Assembly (NCBI GenBank): GCA_019075865.1 | Contig: JAGXAN010000006.1 | Span: forward strand, 1 to 64,000 | DNA length: 64,000 nt | Source: Hyphomicrobiales bacterium | GTDB lineage: Bacteria > Pseudomonadota > Alphaproteobacteria > Rhizobiales > Beijerinckiaceae | Reading direction: 5' to 3' | Shown here: piece by piece, positions 33,922 through 42,780 of the stretch | Numbering within the stretch: position 1 is the first letter of the stretch | Layout: each line of letters opens with the position of its first letter | Program-made: the position numbers and the translations under genes | Notes under the pieces: model-generated | The model's database searches: none | Told to the model about the DNA's origin: nothing | What the model saw: only the letters and a program-made list of their open reading frames with translations

Positions 33922-34830
33922 TTAGCCGCCCACTTTATTGAGATCGATATGCAGCACTTTCACCAGATCACGGATCGGGTCGAAAGACGCGTCAACCTGC
34001 GGCACCAGCTTCACACCACTGAACCCGATGATCTTGCGATCGTTTTCAGGAAGAGTAGAAAGATCAAGGGTTTGCAGAACTTTGGTCATGCGTGCCTTGA
34101 AAGCATCTGGCAACGAAGAATTGATGCAGATCGGGTCAATCGGAATTGGATTCGAGCGCCACAATTCAACAAAATCACCTTGCTTGTAGCTGCCCGAAAG
34201 CGTTGCCGAGGCAATTTGCTCGCTGTTCAACTCGCCAGCCTGCGCCTTGTGGTTGCGCAAGGCTTCAAAGCTGGCCGCGTGCGACCCGGCATAATAACCC
34301 TTGATGCCGTGGTCAGGATCAATGTTGTTTTTCGCGAGCCAATAGGCAGGCATCAAATGCCCGGACGTCGAAGCTGGATCGGCAAAGGCAAAGCTCTTGC
34401 CAGCCACATCCGCCAGCTTGGTGATGCCAGAACCCGGCCAGGTCACGATGCCGGCCGTATAAGTATCCGGCTTGCCATCCTTGTCCGCAAAAGTCGCCAC
34501 GGCTTCAGCCTTGGCCACCTTGTGGGCGAGCACGTAACCCAGCGGGCCAAATTCACCAATTTCGAGCTTGCCATTGCGCATCGCCTCGATTTCGGCGTTG
34601 TAGCTGGTGGCAATGAATACTTCCACCTTGCAATCGAGCTGCTTGGAAATCAGGTCAGCGATATGGCCATAAATCGGCACGAGCTTGGCCGTTGCATCAT
34701 AGGGCTCGACGCCCATGCGCACGGTTCCACCATTTGGACAATCAGGTGCCGCAGCAAAGGCTGGCACAGCAAATGCGGTAGTGCAGAGGCACAAAGCCGC
34801 TGTCACTGTCCATTTAGACAGATGAAACAT
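33922..34830 (-). CDS. phnD: Phosphonate ABC transporter substrate-binding protein
   Basis: 302 residues with a Sec signal peptide (cleavage near AFA/AAPDC, about residue 27) and the phosphonate-binding pattern: RMGVEPYDATAKLVPIYGHIADLISKQL, FGPLGYVLA, the FADPASTSGHLMPAYWL helix that caps the phosphonate, and AGSHAASFEAL. The ATG at 34830 is preceded by GGAG. First gene of phnDCE, with its own candidate Pho box (34906-34935) in the 117-base gap after phnN, so uptake and cleavage can be induced separately. Confidence 0.92.
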   Translation of the reverse strand: MFHLSKWTVTAALCLCTTAFAVPAFAAAPDCPNGGTVRMGVEPYDATAKLVPIYGHIADLISKQLDCKVEVFIATSYNAEIEAMRNGKLEIGEFGPLGYVLAHKVAKAEAVATFADKDGKPDTYTAGIVTWPGSGITKLADVAGKSFAFADPASTSGHLMPAYWLAKNNIDPDHGIKGYYAGSHAASFEALRNHKAQAGELNSEQIASATLSGSYKQGDFVELWRSNPIPIDPICINSSLPDAFKARMTKVLQTLDLSTLPENDRKIIGFSGVKLVPQVDASFDPIRDLVKVLHIDLNKVGG

Positions 34831-34905
34831 AAGATTCTCCGTTGATTGAATGAACAGCTCTAGGCAGTTCACCTTCACGGCTTACTATGGGTAAACCACA
34901 AGCAA

Positions 34906-34935
34906 TTGACGTTTGAATGACGAGTGGGTGACGGG
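34906..34935 (-). promoter_or_regulatory. Candidate Pho box upstream of phnD (three half-sites)
   Basis: Read towards phnD there are three PhoB-like heptamers, CCGTCAC, TCGTCAT and ACGTCAA, each separated by four bases. The exact 11-base period over three copies matches the direct-repeat Pho box (consensus CTGTCAT). It lies about 76-105 bases before the phnD ATG. Confidence 0.7.
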
Positions 34936-34947
34936 AGCGCTCGACCC

Positions 34948-35493
34948 CTAGCCTTTATTGCGCACTTCCTCGCACAAGGCCTCGATATAGCCGATCAACA
35001 AGCCTGCACCTTCGGCAGGATCGCCGATATTATCGATGGTGAGATCGGGCGGCTCAATCTCGATCTGACGGTGCAATCGCCCGTCCGCCATGACCTCGCG
35101 CCCGCGCGCCTGCAACCTTGCATTCAACACTTCCAAAGGCGCAGTCACCAGCACCACGCGCGTTTGTGCAAACATCTGCCGGGCATTGGCAATCACGGTG
35201 CGCGATACATTGCAGACGGCAATCTTGCCCGCCATTTCTGCCCGTGGAATGGCGTAAAACAATTCGTGGGCTTCCCAATCCAGCACAAATTCGCCCCGTT
35301 GCCTGGCTTCGGCAAATTGATCAAAATCCAGCGATGCGTGATCCTCCCACGGCCCGGGCGGGCGCGTCACCACGCGGCGCGGAAAGACAACATCATCATT
35401 GCCAAGAAAATGCGTGGCCGCCATGCGAAGCAGCGTATCCTTTCCCGAGCAGGAAGGCCCAACCACCAACACCAGCATCGGGTCAAGCAACAC
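34948..35493 (-). CDS. phnN: Ribose 1,5-bisphosphate phosphokinase
   Basis: 181 residues, guanylate-kinase-like. P-loop GPSCSGKDTLL near the N-terminus, FPRRVVTRP and the WEAHELFYAIP substrate region. It phosphorylates ribose 1,5-bisphosphate to PRPP, the last step after C-P lyase. I take the GTG at 35493 because GGGAGG precedes it at proper distance; this overlaps phnM by 11 bases. An ATG five codons later lacks a ribosome-binding site. Terminal gene of phnGHIJKLMN. Confidence 0.9.
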   Translation of the reverse strand: MLLDPMLVLVVGPSCSGKDTLLRMAATHFLGNDDVVFPRRVVTRPPGPWEDHASLDFDQFAEARQRGEFVLDWEAHELFYAIPRAEMAGKIAVCNVSRTVIANARQMFAQTRVVLVTAPLEVLNARLQARGREVMADGRLHRQIEIEPPDLTIDNIGDPAEGAGLLIGYIEALCEEVRNKG

Positions 35494-36631
35494 GTTTCCC
35501 CTCCCGCCAAAGGCAGCGCACCACCGGGATCGACCCCTGATGGCTAACGCGCACCATGTCGGCCCTTTTGCCGACGCTCAATTCGCCGCGATCCACCAGA
35601 TCCGTGGCCAAAGCCGGATTTCGGGTCACGGTGGCAATCGCGGCGGCCAGATCCATGCCGGGGATGCGCTCCGGCAATTCAAAGGCGGCCAGCAGCAGGC
35701 TGTTGGGCACATAATCAGACGACAGAATATCCAGATAGCCAAGCTGCGCCAATTCGCTGGCTGAGACATTGCCCGAATGAGAGCCACCACGCACGATATT
35801 GGGCGCGCCCATCATCACTTTGATGCCGGCTTGATGAGAGGCTGCCGCCGCTTCAATGCTGGTTGGAAATTCCGCCACTTTCACGCGGTCAGCCACCGCC
35901 TCGCGCACATGCTCCAGGGTCGCATCATCGTGGCTGGCCATTGGCACATTGTTGTGATGCGCCAATTCCACCAGCCGGGCGCGGTGGGCGACGGCAAATT
36001 TGTCATGCAAAGCCTTGCGCACTTCCAGAAATTCATCAAACTCGGAGGCCAGCACCTGATTTTGCCCCACATAATAGTCGCGCATTTTCTGGATGTCGCG
36101 AAATTGCCGCTGCCCCGGCGTGTGGTCCATGAGCGAAATCAGGCTAACCTTGCGCAGCATCATAAATTCGGCCGCTACATCAACCACGTCTTCGGTTGCA
36201 ATTTCGCAGCGCAAATGCGTCAGATGTTCACTGCGCAGCATGTTTTTGCGGCCAGCTTCGGCAATCGCATCGGCCAGCACATGCACTTCATCGGCGATGC
36301 CATCGGTTTCCGCCCCCTTGCCCACCCGCAGGGAGTCAAAAACCGTAGAAATGCCAGAGGCCGCAATTTGTGCATCATAACTCACCACCGCAGCCAATGG
36401 GCTCCAGCGCACTTTGGCGCGCGGCACAAAATGCGCTTCCAGATGATCCGTATGCAACTCCACAAGGCCGGGAAGCAGATAGTCCCTTTCGAGATCGATC
36501 ACCGGCCCCGGCGGTTTTCCGGTACCAACCTCGACAATCTTGCCCCCCGCCACGCAAAGGTAGCCATGTATGACATGATCTGCCAGCACGACCCGCGCAT
36601 TGCCAAGCACATATTCATCTGGATTATTCAT
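35483..36631 (-). CDS. phnM: Alpha-D-ribose 1-methylphosphonate 5-triphosphate diphosphatase
   Basis: 382-residue amidohydrolase-superfamily enzyme that removes pyrophosphate from ribose 1-(alkylphosphonate) 5-triphosphate. Visible metal-site segments: LPGLVELHTDHLEAHF, a CEIATED loop, SLMDHTPGQRQF, ELAHHNNVPMASHDDAT and the late ILSSDYVPNSLL. The PhnM-specific GMDLAAAIATVTRNPA follows. The ATG at 36631 overlaps the phnL stop as ATGA. Confidence 0.94.
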   Translation of the reverse strand: MNNPDEYVLGNARVVLADHVIHGYLCVAGGKIVEVGTGKPPGPVIDLERDYLLPGLVELHTDHLEAHFVPRAKVRWSPLAAVVSYDAQIAASGISTVFDSLRVGKGAETDGIADEVHVLADAIAEAGRKNMLRSEHLTHLRCEIATEDVVDVAAEFMMLRKVSLISLMDHTPGQRQFRDIQKMRDYYVGQNQVLASEFDEFLEVRKALHDKFAVAHRARLVELAHHNNVPMASHDDATLEHVREAVADRVKVAEFPTSIEAAAASHQAGIKVMMGAPNIVRGGSHSGNVSASELAQLGYLDILSSDYVPNSLLLAAFELPERIPGMDLAAAIATVTRNPALATDLVDRGELSVGKRADMVRVSHQGSIPVVRCLWREGKRVA

Positions 36632-37353
36632 CCGCAATTCTCTTCCCTTGCACTGAATTGACTGACATCAATCACTCGGTCAGCGATTTTTTCCCGCATT
36701 TCATGATCATGAAATACACCAATCATCGCGACACCGGCACGCTTTTTCTCTGCGATCAATTCCACCACGACCGCACAATTGGCAGCGTCCAGCGAAGCCG
36801 TAGGCTCGTCCAGCAGCAACACCGGATGATCGGAGATAAAGCCGCGCGCAATGTTGATCCTTTGCTGCTCACCCCCTGAAAATGTCGCGGGCGGCAGATT
36901 CCACAATCGCTTGGGCAAATGCAGGCGATCCAGCAATTCAGCGGTTTCGGTTCGCGCCAACGCATCATTCATGCCCTGCGCTTTGGCACTGGCACAAACG
37001 ACATCAAAAGCCGACACGCGCGGCATAACCCGCAAAAACTGGCTGACATAACCCACCGTCTCCAGCCGCAACCGCAAAATCATCCGTGCTGAGGCTTGCG
37101 CGACATCGATATAGCGGCCCTGATGATGCACGTGGATCGCGCCGCTATCGCAGCGATAATTTCCATAAATCATTTTCAGCAGCGACGATTTGCCAATGCC
37201 CGAGGGCCCTGCCAGCACCAGACATTCGCCGCGCACCGCGGTGAACCGCGCATGGGCAACCGCTGGCAGCCGCGTGCCGCCTTGCAAATGCATCACAAAC
37301 GTCTTGCTGGCGTTTTCGACCCTTACCATTGCCTTTTCAAAATCGCCCGGCAT
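36628..37353 (-). CDS. phnL: C-P lyase system ABC-type ATPase PhnL
   Basis: 241 residues. Walker A GPSGIGKSS, PhnL-specific YVSQFLRVMPRVSAFDVV, signature FSGGEQQRINIARGF and Walker B LLLDEPTASLD. PhnL is an ABC ATPase without a membrane partner that associates with the C-P lyase core along with PhnK. The ATG at 37353 follows GGGGG after the phnK stop (eight-base gap). Confidence 0.93.
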   Translation of the reverse strand: MPGDFEKAMVRVENASKTFVMHLQGGTRLPAVAHARFTAVRGECLVLAGPSGIGKSSLLKMIYGNYRCDSGAIHVHHQGRYIDVAQASARMILRLRLETVGYVSQFLRVMPRVSAFDVVCASAKAQGMNDALARTETAELLDRLHLPKRLWNLPPATFSGGEQQRINIARGFISDHPVLLLDEPTASLDAANCAVVVELIAEKKRAGVAMIGVFHDHEMREKIADRVIDVSQFSAREENCG

Positions 37354-37361
37354 TTTTCCCC

Positions 37362-38171
37362 CTAGGCTTGCAAAATCGAGGAAACCAGCAACTGGGTATA
37401 GGGCTCTTGCGGATCATCGAGCACCTGGTCGGTGAGACCCTGCTCGATCACCCGGCCGCGCCGCATCACCAATATGCGGTGCGACAGGATACGCGCCACC
37501 CCAAGGTCATGCGTGACAATGATAACCGCCAAACCAAGGTTGGCCGCTAATTCACGCAAAAGATCGAGCAGGCGCGCCTGCACGGAAACATCAAGGCCCC
37601 CGGTTGGCTCATCCATGAAGATCAGGCGCGGTTGCGTCACCAAATTGCGGGCAAATTGCAGCCGCTGGCGCATACCACCCGAAAATGCCTTGGGCAGATC
37701 GTCGATACGATCAGGTTCAATTTCGACACATGTCAGCCAGGATTGCGCGGCGCTGCGAATATCGCCGTAATGACGCGCCCCTATAGCCATCAACCGCTCG
37801 CCGATATTGGCCCCGGCTGATATGCCCATGCGCAGGCCCATTGCCGGGTCCTGATGCACAAAACCCCAGTCGGTTCGCATCAACAGGCGTTGCTCGGCTT
37901 CGTTGAGTTCGAGCACATTACGGTTGACGCCATCGCGCATCTGGTAATGCACAGCACCCTGATCGGGCTTCAGTTGCGCACTGATCAAGGACAGCAGCGT
38001 TGACTTGCCAGACCCGGATTCGCCCACAATCGCCAGAACTTCGCCAGCAAAAACATCAAACGACACATCAATACAGCCCGGCCTCGCGCCAAAATAGCGT
38101 GTCAACCCGCGCACTTGCATCAGCGGCAATTCCGTATCCTGCGATAGTTCGGGCCGGTTGGGCGCATTCAT
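37362..38171 (-). CDS. phnK: C-P lyase system ABC-type ATPase PhnK
   Basis: 269 residues. Walker A GESGSGKST, the PhnK-type WGFVHQDPAMGLRMGISAGANIGERLMA, signature FSGGMRQRLQFARNLV and Walker B LIFMDEPTGGLDVS. It binds the PhnGHIJ core at PhnJ in the E. coli complex. The ATG at 38171 overlaps the phnJ stop as ATGA. Confidence 0.94.
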   Translation of the reverse strand: MNAPNRPELSQDTELPLMQVRGLTRYFGARPGCIDVSFDVFAGEVLAIVGESGSGKSTLLSLISAQLKPDQGAVHYQMRDGVNRNVLELNEAEQRLLMRTDWGFVHQDPAMGLRMGISAGANIGERLMAIGARHYGDIRSAAQSWLTCVEIEPDRIDDLPKAFSGGMRQRLQFARNLVTQPRLIFMDEPTGGLDVSVQARLLDLLRELAANLGLAVIIVTHDLGVARILSHRILVMRRGRVIEQGLTDQVLDDPQEPYTQLLVSSILQA

Positions 38172-39052
38172 CTGGCCGGCTCCGCGCTCGCATCGACGGG
38201 CCCGTGCCCCATGGCCCGGCGGCTTTCGCAATAGGAGGTGTCCGAACACACGAACATACGCTGGCCGCGATCATCCATCAGCACTTCATCGAGGTAAACG
38301 CCTTCCCCGCCACACAAGGCGCAAGGCCGGTCGAAACGGTTGATCTTGAAGGGATGATCGTCAAAATCCAGCGATGCGACCCGCGTATGGGGCGCTATCG
38401 CGTAAATCCGCTTCTCGCGTCCGGCCCCAAACAATTGCAGCGCTGGCGACATCTGCATTTTGGGATTGTCGAATTTTGGAATGGGTGAGGGGTCCATCAC
38501 ATAGCGCCCTTCCACCCGCACAGGATAAGCATAAGTCGTGGCAATATAGCCGTGGCGGGCAATATCCTCGTAGAGTTTGACATGCATCAGCCCATATTCT
38601 TCCAGCGCGTGCATTTTCCGTGTCTCGGTCTCGCGCGGTTCCAGAAACCGCAGCGGTTCGGGAATGGGCACCTGATAGACGAGAATTTGCCCTGCTTTCA
38701 GCGGCATTTCCGGAATGCGGTGGCGGGTCTGGATGATGCTGGCCTCATCCGTGCGGGTCGTGGTTGCAATGCCCGCCGTCTTCTGGAAAAACTGCCGGAT
38801 CGAAACCGCATTGGTGGTATCATCGGCCCCTTGGTCGATGACTTTCAGCACATCCTCCGGGCCAAGCAGCGCCGCCGTCAATTGCACCCCGCCGGTGCCC
38901 CAGCCGTGCGGCATAGGCATCTCACGCGCCGCAAACGGCACCTGATAGCCGGGAATGGCGATGGCCTTCATGATGGCCCGCCGGATCATCCGCTTGGTTT
39001 GTTCATCCAGATAGGCAAAATTATAGCCGGTTTCATGCGGGCTCTCGATCAT
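38168..39052 (-). CDS. phnJ: Alpha-D-ribose 1-methylphosphonate 5-phosphate C-P lyase (radical SAM)
   Basis: 294 residues. The catalytic subunit that breaks the carbon-phosphorus bond. The four Cys that define the iron-sulfur site and radical chemistry in E. coli PhnJ (241, 244, 266, 272) are all present here at 244, 247, 269 and 275, with the same spacing, and the glycyl-radical Gly32 corresponds to Gly35 (IPGYQVPF). So the enzyme looks fully active. It releases the alkane and leaves ribose 1,2-cyclic phosphate 5-phosphate. Overlaps phnI and phnK by four bases each. Confidence 0.97.
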   Translation of the reverse strand: MIESPHETGYNFAYLDEQTKRMIRRAIMKAIAIPGYQVPFAAREMPMPHGWGTGGVQLTAALLGPEDVLKVIDQGADDTTNAVSIRQFFQKTAGIATTTRTDEASIIQTRHRIPEMPLKAGQILVYQVPIPEPLRFLEPRETETRKMHALEEYGLMHVKLYEDIARHGYIATTYAYPVRVEGRYVMDPSPIPKFDNPKMQMSPALQLFGAGREKRIYAIAPHTRVASLDFDDHPFKINRFDRPCALCGGEGVYLDEVLMDDRGQRMFVCSDTSYCESRRAMGHGPVDASAEPAR

Positions 39053-40164
39053 TTGACGCTCGCTTTTTCTGCGCCTTGGGCAGGTCTGGCAGCAAAATCC
39101 TTGCGCAATTGCCGCACCAGTTGCAACTCGGACTGAAAATCAACGTAATGGGGCAATTTGAGATGCTCGACAAACCCCATCGCCTGCACATTGTCGCAAT
39201 GCGACAACACGAACTCGGCGTCTTGCGCCGGTGCCTGAACCGTCTCGCCAAACTCTTCCGCCCGCAAGGCGCGCTCGACCAGCGCAACCGACATGGCTTT
39301 ACGTTCGCAATGCCCGAATACCAGCCCGTAACCGGTGGAAAATTGCGGGGCCAGCGTGTCTGTGCCGACGAATTGATTGACCATTTCACATTCGGTGACC
39401 TGCAATCGGCCAAGCGGCACTTCAAAACCCAGTTCTTCGACGAAAAACTCTACATCCACCGCCCCGACCCGAATTTCCCCGACAAAGGGATGGGTGCGCC
39501 CATAACCGCGCTGCGTCGAATAAGCCAGAGCCAGCAAAAACCCTTCATCGGCGCGCGCCAGACTTTGCAGGCGCAAATCACGCCCGCAGGGAAAGCTGAG
39601 CGGCTCACGGGTGATATCGGCCATTTCGGTGGGGTCGCCTTCGCCGTCTGCAGCCGAAGCGGTCTCGATCAACCCTTCCTCGCCCAACAGGCTGGCCACT
39701 TTGGGCATGGGTGCGCCGGGCTGCGCCTGCGCCTCGACGCCGCTTGCGATCTCCTGCTCGGCTGCAAGCTTGAAATCAATCAGCCGATGCGTGTAATCGA
39801 AAGTCGGGCCAAGCACCTGTCCGCCCGGCAAATCCTTGAAAATCGCCGAAATCCGCCGCTCAACCTGCATGGTTGCGGTGGAAAGCGCCTGCGTATAGCC
39901 CAACCGGGGCAAGGTGGCGCGATAGGCCCGAATCAGAAATATCGCCTCAATCAAATCGCCCCGCGCCTGTTTGATCGCAAGTGCGGCAAGGTCCCGGTCA
40001 TACAGCGAACCCTCGCTCATGACCCGGTCCACCGCCAGGCTGAGTTGCTCGCGGATCTGGTCGGCGCTGATCTCTGGCACATCGCGCTTGCCACGACGCC
40101 GGTCCGCCAGCAGTTGATGGGCATTTTTGATGGCCTTCTCGCCACCCTTTACCGCTACATACAT
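39049..40164 (-). CDS. phnI: C-P lyase core subunit PhnI (ribose 1-phosphonate triphosphate synthase)
   Basis: 371 residues, full length. Starts MYVAVKGGEKAI as PhnI proteins do, with LPGGQVLGPTFDYTHRLIDFKLA, EPLSFPCGRDLRLQSLARADEGFLLALAYSTQRGYGRTHPFVGEIR and the late VGTDTLAPQFSTGYGLVFGHCERKAMSVALVERAL. With PhnG, PhnH and PhnL it displaces adenine from ATP by the phosphonate. Start overlaps phnH by ten bases; stop overlaps phnJ. Confidence 0.96.
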   Translation of the reverse strand: MYVAVKGGEKAIKNAHQLLADRRRGKRDVPEISADQIREQLSLAVDRVMSEGSLYDRDLAALAIKQARGDLIEAIFLIRAYRATLPRLGYTQALSTATMQVERRISAIFKDLPGGQVLGPTFDYTHRLIDFKLAAEQEIASGVEAQAQPGAPMPKVASLLGEEGLIETASAADGEGDPTEMADITREPLSFPCGRDLRLQSLARADEGFLLALAYSTQRGYGRTHPFVGEIRVGAVDVEFFVEELGFEVPLGRLQVTECEMVNQFVGTDTLAPQFSTGYGLVFGHCERKAMSVALVERALRAEEFGETVQAPAQDAEFVLSHCDNVQAMGFVEHLKLPHYVDFQSELQLVRQLRKDFAARPAQGAEKASVK

Positions 40165-40760
40165 GGCAGATCACCCATCAAACGGGTGCTGCGCGGCACC
40201 GCGGCCAGCCGATTTCCGCACACGAAATAAATATCAAGGCCACACGGAAAATGCCTTTGCATCGCCAACCGCTGTGCCCAGAAATCACGCGGCAGCGGCC
40301 CCGCACGCAATTCAATCGGCACCGCTACGCCAGGCCCTGCGAGGGTTGGCCCCTCGCCATTCGACAGATATTCAACCTGAATGAACAGGTCCGTCGAGCG
40401 ATGCGGATTTTCCAGCGTTCCCAGCGAAAAGTCGCTTAAATTGGGCATAGCCAAAGCGTGACCAATCAAGGCAAACGCTGCGGCATCCGGCTTCGGGGCA
40501 AACCGGGCGCCGGTGTGAAAACGCAGATATTGCAGCACTTCCGGGCGGTCAAAGGCCGCATCCAGCCACAATGGCGTTTCAAAATCGACGAGGCAGAGAG
40601 CCAGACCCGCCATTGCCGCCATGAACGGGGCCGGTGGTTCGGCGTCCATCGCCATTTCGCAAATCTGCCCCGGCGTTGCCAGCGCCATCATCGCCTGACG
40701 AAACAATCTCTGGCTATCAAAAACCGGATTTTTGAAACCCGCGCCCGGACCATGGGACAT
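40155..40760 (-). CDS. phnH: C-P lyase core subunit PhnH
   Basis: 201 residues. The N-terminus carries the FKNPVFDSQRLFRQAMMALATPGQI block, and the C-terminal FWAQRLAMQRHFPCGLDIYFVCGNRLAAVPRST is diagnostic for PhnH, a non-catalytic member of the PhnGHIJ complex with a pseudo-PLP-transferase fold. The ATG at 40760 begins two bases after the phnG stop. Confidence 0.94.
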   Translation of the reverse strand: MSHGPGAGFKNPVFDSQRLFRQAMMALATPGQICEMAMDAEPPAPFMAAMAGLALCLVDFETPLWLDAAFDRPEVLQYLRFHTGARFAPKPDAAAFALIGHALAMPNLSDFSLGTLENPHRSTDLFIQVEYLSNGEGPTLAGPGVAVPIELRAGPLPRDFWAQRLAMQRHFPCGLDIYFVCGNRLAAVPRSTRLMGDLPCM

Positions 40761-40762
40761 GC

Positions 40763-41239
40763 TCAATCCTCGCCTCGCACAAGTGTAAAAAAGTCGACTT
40801 TGGTCGCCTCGGTTTGCCTTGCCGCCAACTGGTCTGCGGCCTGCTGCTTCGCCCGCAATGGCGCAAGTATCCTCGCCTCAATCTGGTTACGAAACGACGG
40901 ATTTTGCCAAAGCGCGTCAATCTTGGCAGCCGTTTGCGCCTTGCGCGTGTCGCGACCCAATAAAAAGCTGTACCCTATATGGCCGGTGGCGCATTCGGTG
41001 ACCGCGCGGCTGACCGTGACTTCGCCCAGATTGAACGGCGCGCCCTGCCCGCCCGCCTGCGCCCGCAGCATCACCAGCCCGGTTTCGGGTGCGCGCATCG
41101 GCGTAAATTCGGGCAGCGACCCAAGCGTCGCAAACGCGGCCTCGATATCGGCTCGCGCCGCCAGCGCCAACACCTTCATCATCGCCTGACGCGCGGCAAT
41201 CTCGCCATTTGGGGTATCTGGGCCGGTGTGATTTTGCAT
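40763..41239 (-). CDS. phnG: C-P lyase core subunit PhnG
   Basis: 158 residues. Ends in RQTEATKVDFFTLVRGED as PhnG proteins do, with APETGLVMLRAQAGGQGAPFNLGEVTVSRA in the middle and IGYSFLLGRDTRKAQTAAKIDALWQ. The start is the ATG at 41239, with GGGAGA upstream; earlier Met codons would fall in the Pho box. First gene of phnGHIJKLMN. No phnF regulator is adjacent, in line with direct PhoB control. Confidence 0.92.
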   Translation of the reverse strand: MQNHTGPDTPNGEIAARQAMMKVLALAARADIEAAFATLGSLPEFTPMRAPETGLVMLRAQAGGQGAPFNLGEVTVSRAVTECATGHIGYSFLLGRDTRKAQTAAKIDALWQNPSFRNQIEARILAPLRAKQQAADQLAARQTEATKVDFFTLVRGED

Positions 41240-41261
41240 GGCCAATGTCTCCCAATTTTTC

Positions 41262-41279
41262 ATGACGAGGCCGTGACGC
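41262..41279 (-). promoter_or_regulatory. Candidate Pho box upstream of phnG
   Basis: Read towards phnG: GCGTCAC and TCGTCAT separated by four bases, an 11-base direct repeat of the PhoB type, 23-40 bases before the phnG ATG. The short distance suggests that the mRNA leader is short or the promoter lies partly upstream of the box. Confidence 0.6.
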
Positions 41280-41406
41280 GGATATGTTTTGATCCTGCCC
41301 TTTTGGACAATCCGGACAGAATTTGCGGCCCCATACTGTTCAATCGGCGGGCATTCTGTCAATCTGCCGAAGCTGCATCGCCAGCGCCCCTGAGCCGCGA
41401 GACCCC

Positions 41407-42762
41407 ATGTCCAGAACCCTGCTGATCCGCAATGCCACCCTACTCGTCACCATGGATTCTGGGCGGCGCGAAATCGCCGGCGGCGGCGTTTTCATTCGCG
41501 ACAATGTCATTGAACAAGTCGGTAAATCCGGGGATTTACCCAATAGCGCGGATGAGATTCTGGATCTTTCCGGCCACGTCGTCCTGCCGGGTCTCGTCAA
41601 CACCCACCACCACATGGTGCAGTCACTGACCCGCGTTCTGCCAGCCGCACAAAACGGTGAATTGTTCGATTGGCTCACCGCGCTCTATCCGGTCTGGGCA
41701 CGATTGCAGCCGGACATGATCCACGCCTCCGCCCAAACGGCCATGGCTGAATTGATCCTCTCCGGTTGCACCACCTCCAGCGACCATCTCTATATTTTCC
41801 CCAATGGCTGCCGGTTGGATGCCACCATCGAGGCGGCTTCGCAGATCGGGCTACGCTTCCATGCCACGCGCGGCAGCATGAGCGTTGGCCAGAGCCAGGG
41901 CGGCCTGCCCCCCGACAGTGTCGTCGAGGCCGAGGACTTCATTCTGCGCGACACCCGCCGCCTGATCGAGACTTTTCATGATCCCCGCCCGCTGGCGATG
42001 ACACGGGTTGCTGTCGCGCCATGCTCGCCGTTTTCAGTCAGTCAGGATTTGATGCGCGAATCGGTGCGGCTGGCGCGGGCCTACAAGGTCGGGTTGCACA
42101 CGCATTTGGCCGAAAGCGAAACAGATATCGCCTATTCCATCGAGAAGTTCGGGAAAACGCCTGCCCAATACGTGGAAGATCTTGAATTTGTCGGGCGCGA
42201 TGTCTGGCACGCGCATTGCGTGAAGCTGGACGAGGCTGGCATTCGCCTCTTCGCTCGCACGGGCACGGGCATTGCCCATTGCCCCTGCTCCAACATGCGT
42301 CTGGCCTCCGGCATCGCCCCCATCCGCTTCATGTGCGATGCCGGTGTAAATGTCGGGCTCGGCGTCGATGGCTCGGCCTCCAACGATTCGGGGCATTTGC
42401 TGGCGGAAATGCGCCAGGCCATGCTGTTGCAACGCGTGCATTCGGGGCCGGATGCCATGACCGCCCGCCAAGCCCTCGAAATCGCAACACGGGGCGGGGC
42501 TGCTGTGCTGGGCCGGGATGACATTGGCCACCTGGCCCCCGGCATGGCAGCCGATATCATCGCCATAGACACCCGAACCATTGGCTTTGCCGGCGCGGGC
42601 CATGACCTTGTCGCCGCGCTCGCCTTCTGCACGCCTGCGAATGTCGCCTACAGCATCATCAACGGACGCATCATCGTCCGCGAAGGACAACTGGCATCAC
42701 TCGATCTGGGCAACATTATCGAGCGGCACAATTTGATGGCGCGCCGTCTCGTCAACGGGTGA
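41407..42762 (+). CDS. Amidohydrolase, 8-oxoguanine deaminase-like
   Basis: 451 residues of the cytosine-deaminase/AtzB-type amidohydrolases. Metal-site motifs: NTHHHMVQSLTR, TSSDHLYIFPNG, VAPCSPFSVS, LHTHLAESETD, WHAHCVKLDEAGI, HCPCSNMRLASGIAP and GLGVDGSASNDSG. The last pairs are characteristic of 8-oxoguanine deaminases, which convert 8-oxoguanine to urate; hydroxyatrazine-type hydrolases are the main alternative. Divergent from phnG, so it shares the upstream region but shows no phosphonate connection. The ATG at 41407 gives the family N-terminus. Confidence 0.82.
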   Translation: MSRTLLIRNATLLVTMDSGRREIAGGGVFIRDNVIEQVGKSGDLPNSADEILDLSGHVVLPGLVNTHHHMVQSLTRVLPAAQNGELFDWLTALYPVWARLQPDMIHASAQTAMAELILSGCTTSSDHLYIFPNGCRLDATIEAASQIGLRFHATRGSMSVGQSQGGLPPDSVVEAEDFILRDTRRLIETFHDPRPLAMTRVAVAPCSPFSVSQDLMRESVRLARAYKVGLHTHLAESETDIAYSIEKFGKTPAQYVEDLEFVGRDVWHAHCVKLDEAGIRLFARTGTGIAHCPCSNMRLASGIAPIRFMCDAGVNVGLGVDGSASNDSGHLLAEMRQAMLLQRVHSGPDAMTARQALEIATRGGAAVLGRDDIGHLAPGMAADIIAIDTRTIGFAGAGHDLVAALAFCTPANVAYSIINGRIIVREGQLASLDLGNIIERHNLMARRLVNG

Positions 42763-42780
42763 GGCACCGCCCACCCGCTT

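Noticed and set aside
41407-42762. Amidohydrolase as part of the phosphonate pathway
   Set aside because: Motifs point to 8-oxoguanine or similar deaminases, it is transcribed away from phn and has no Pho box in its direction.
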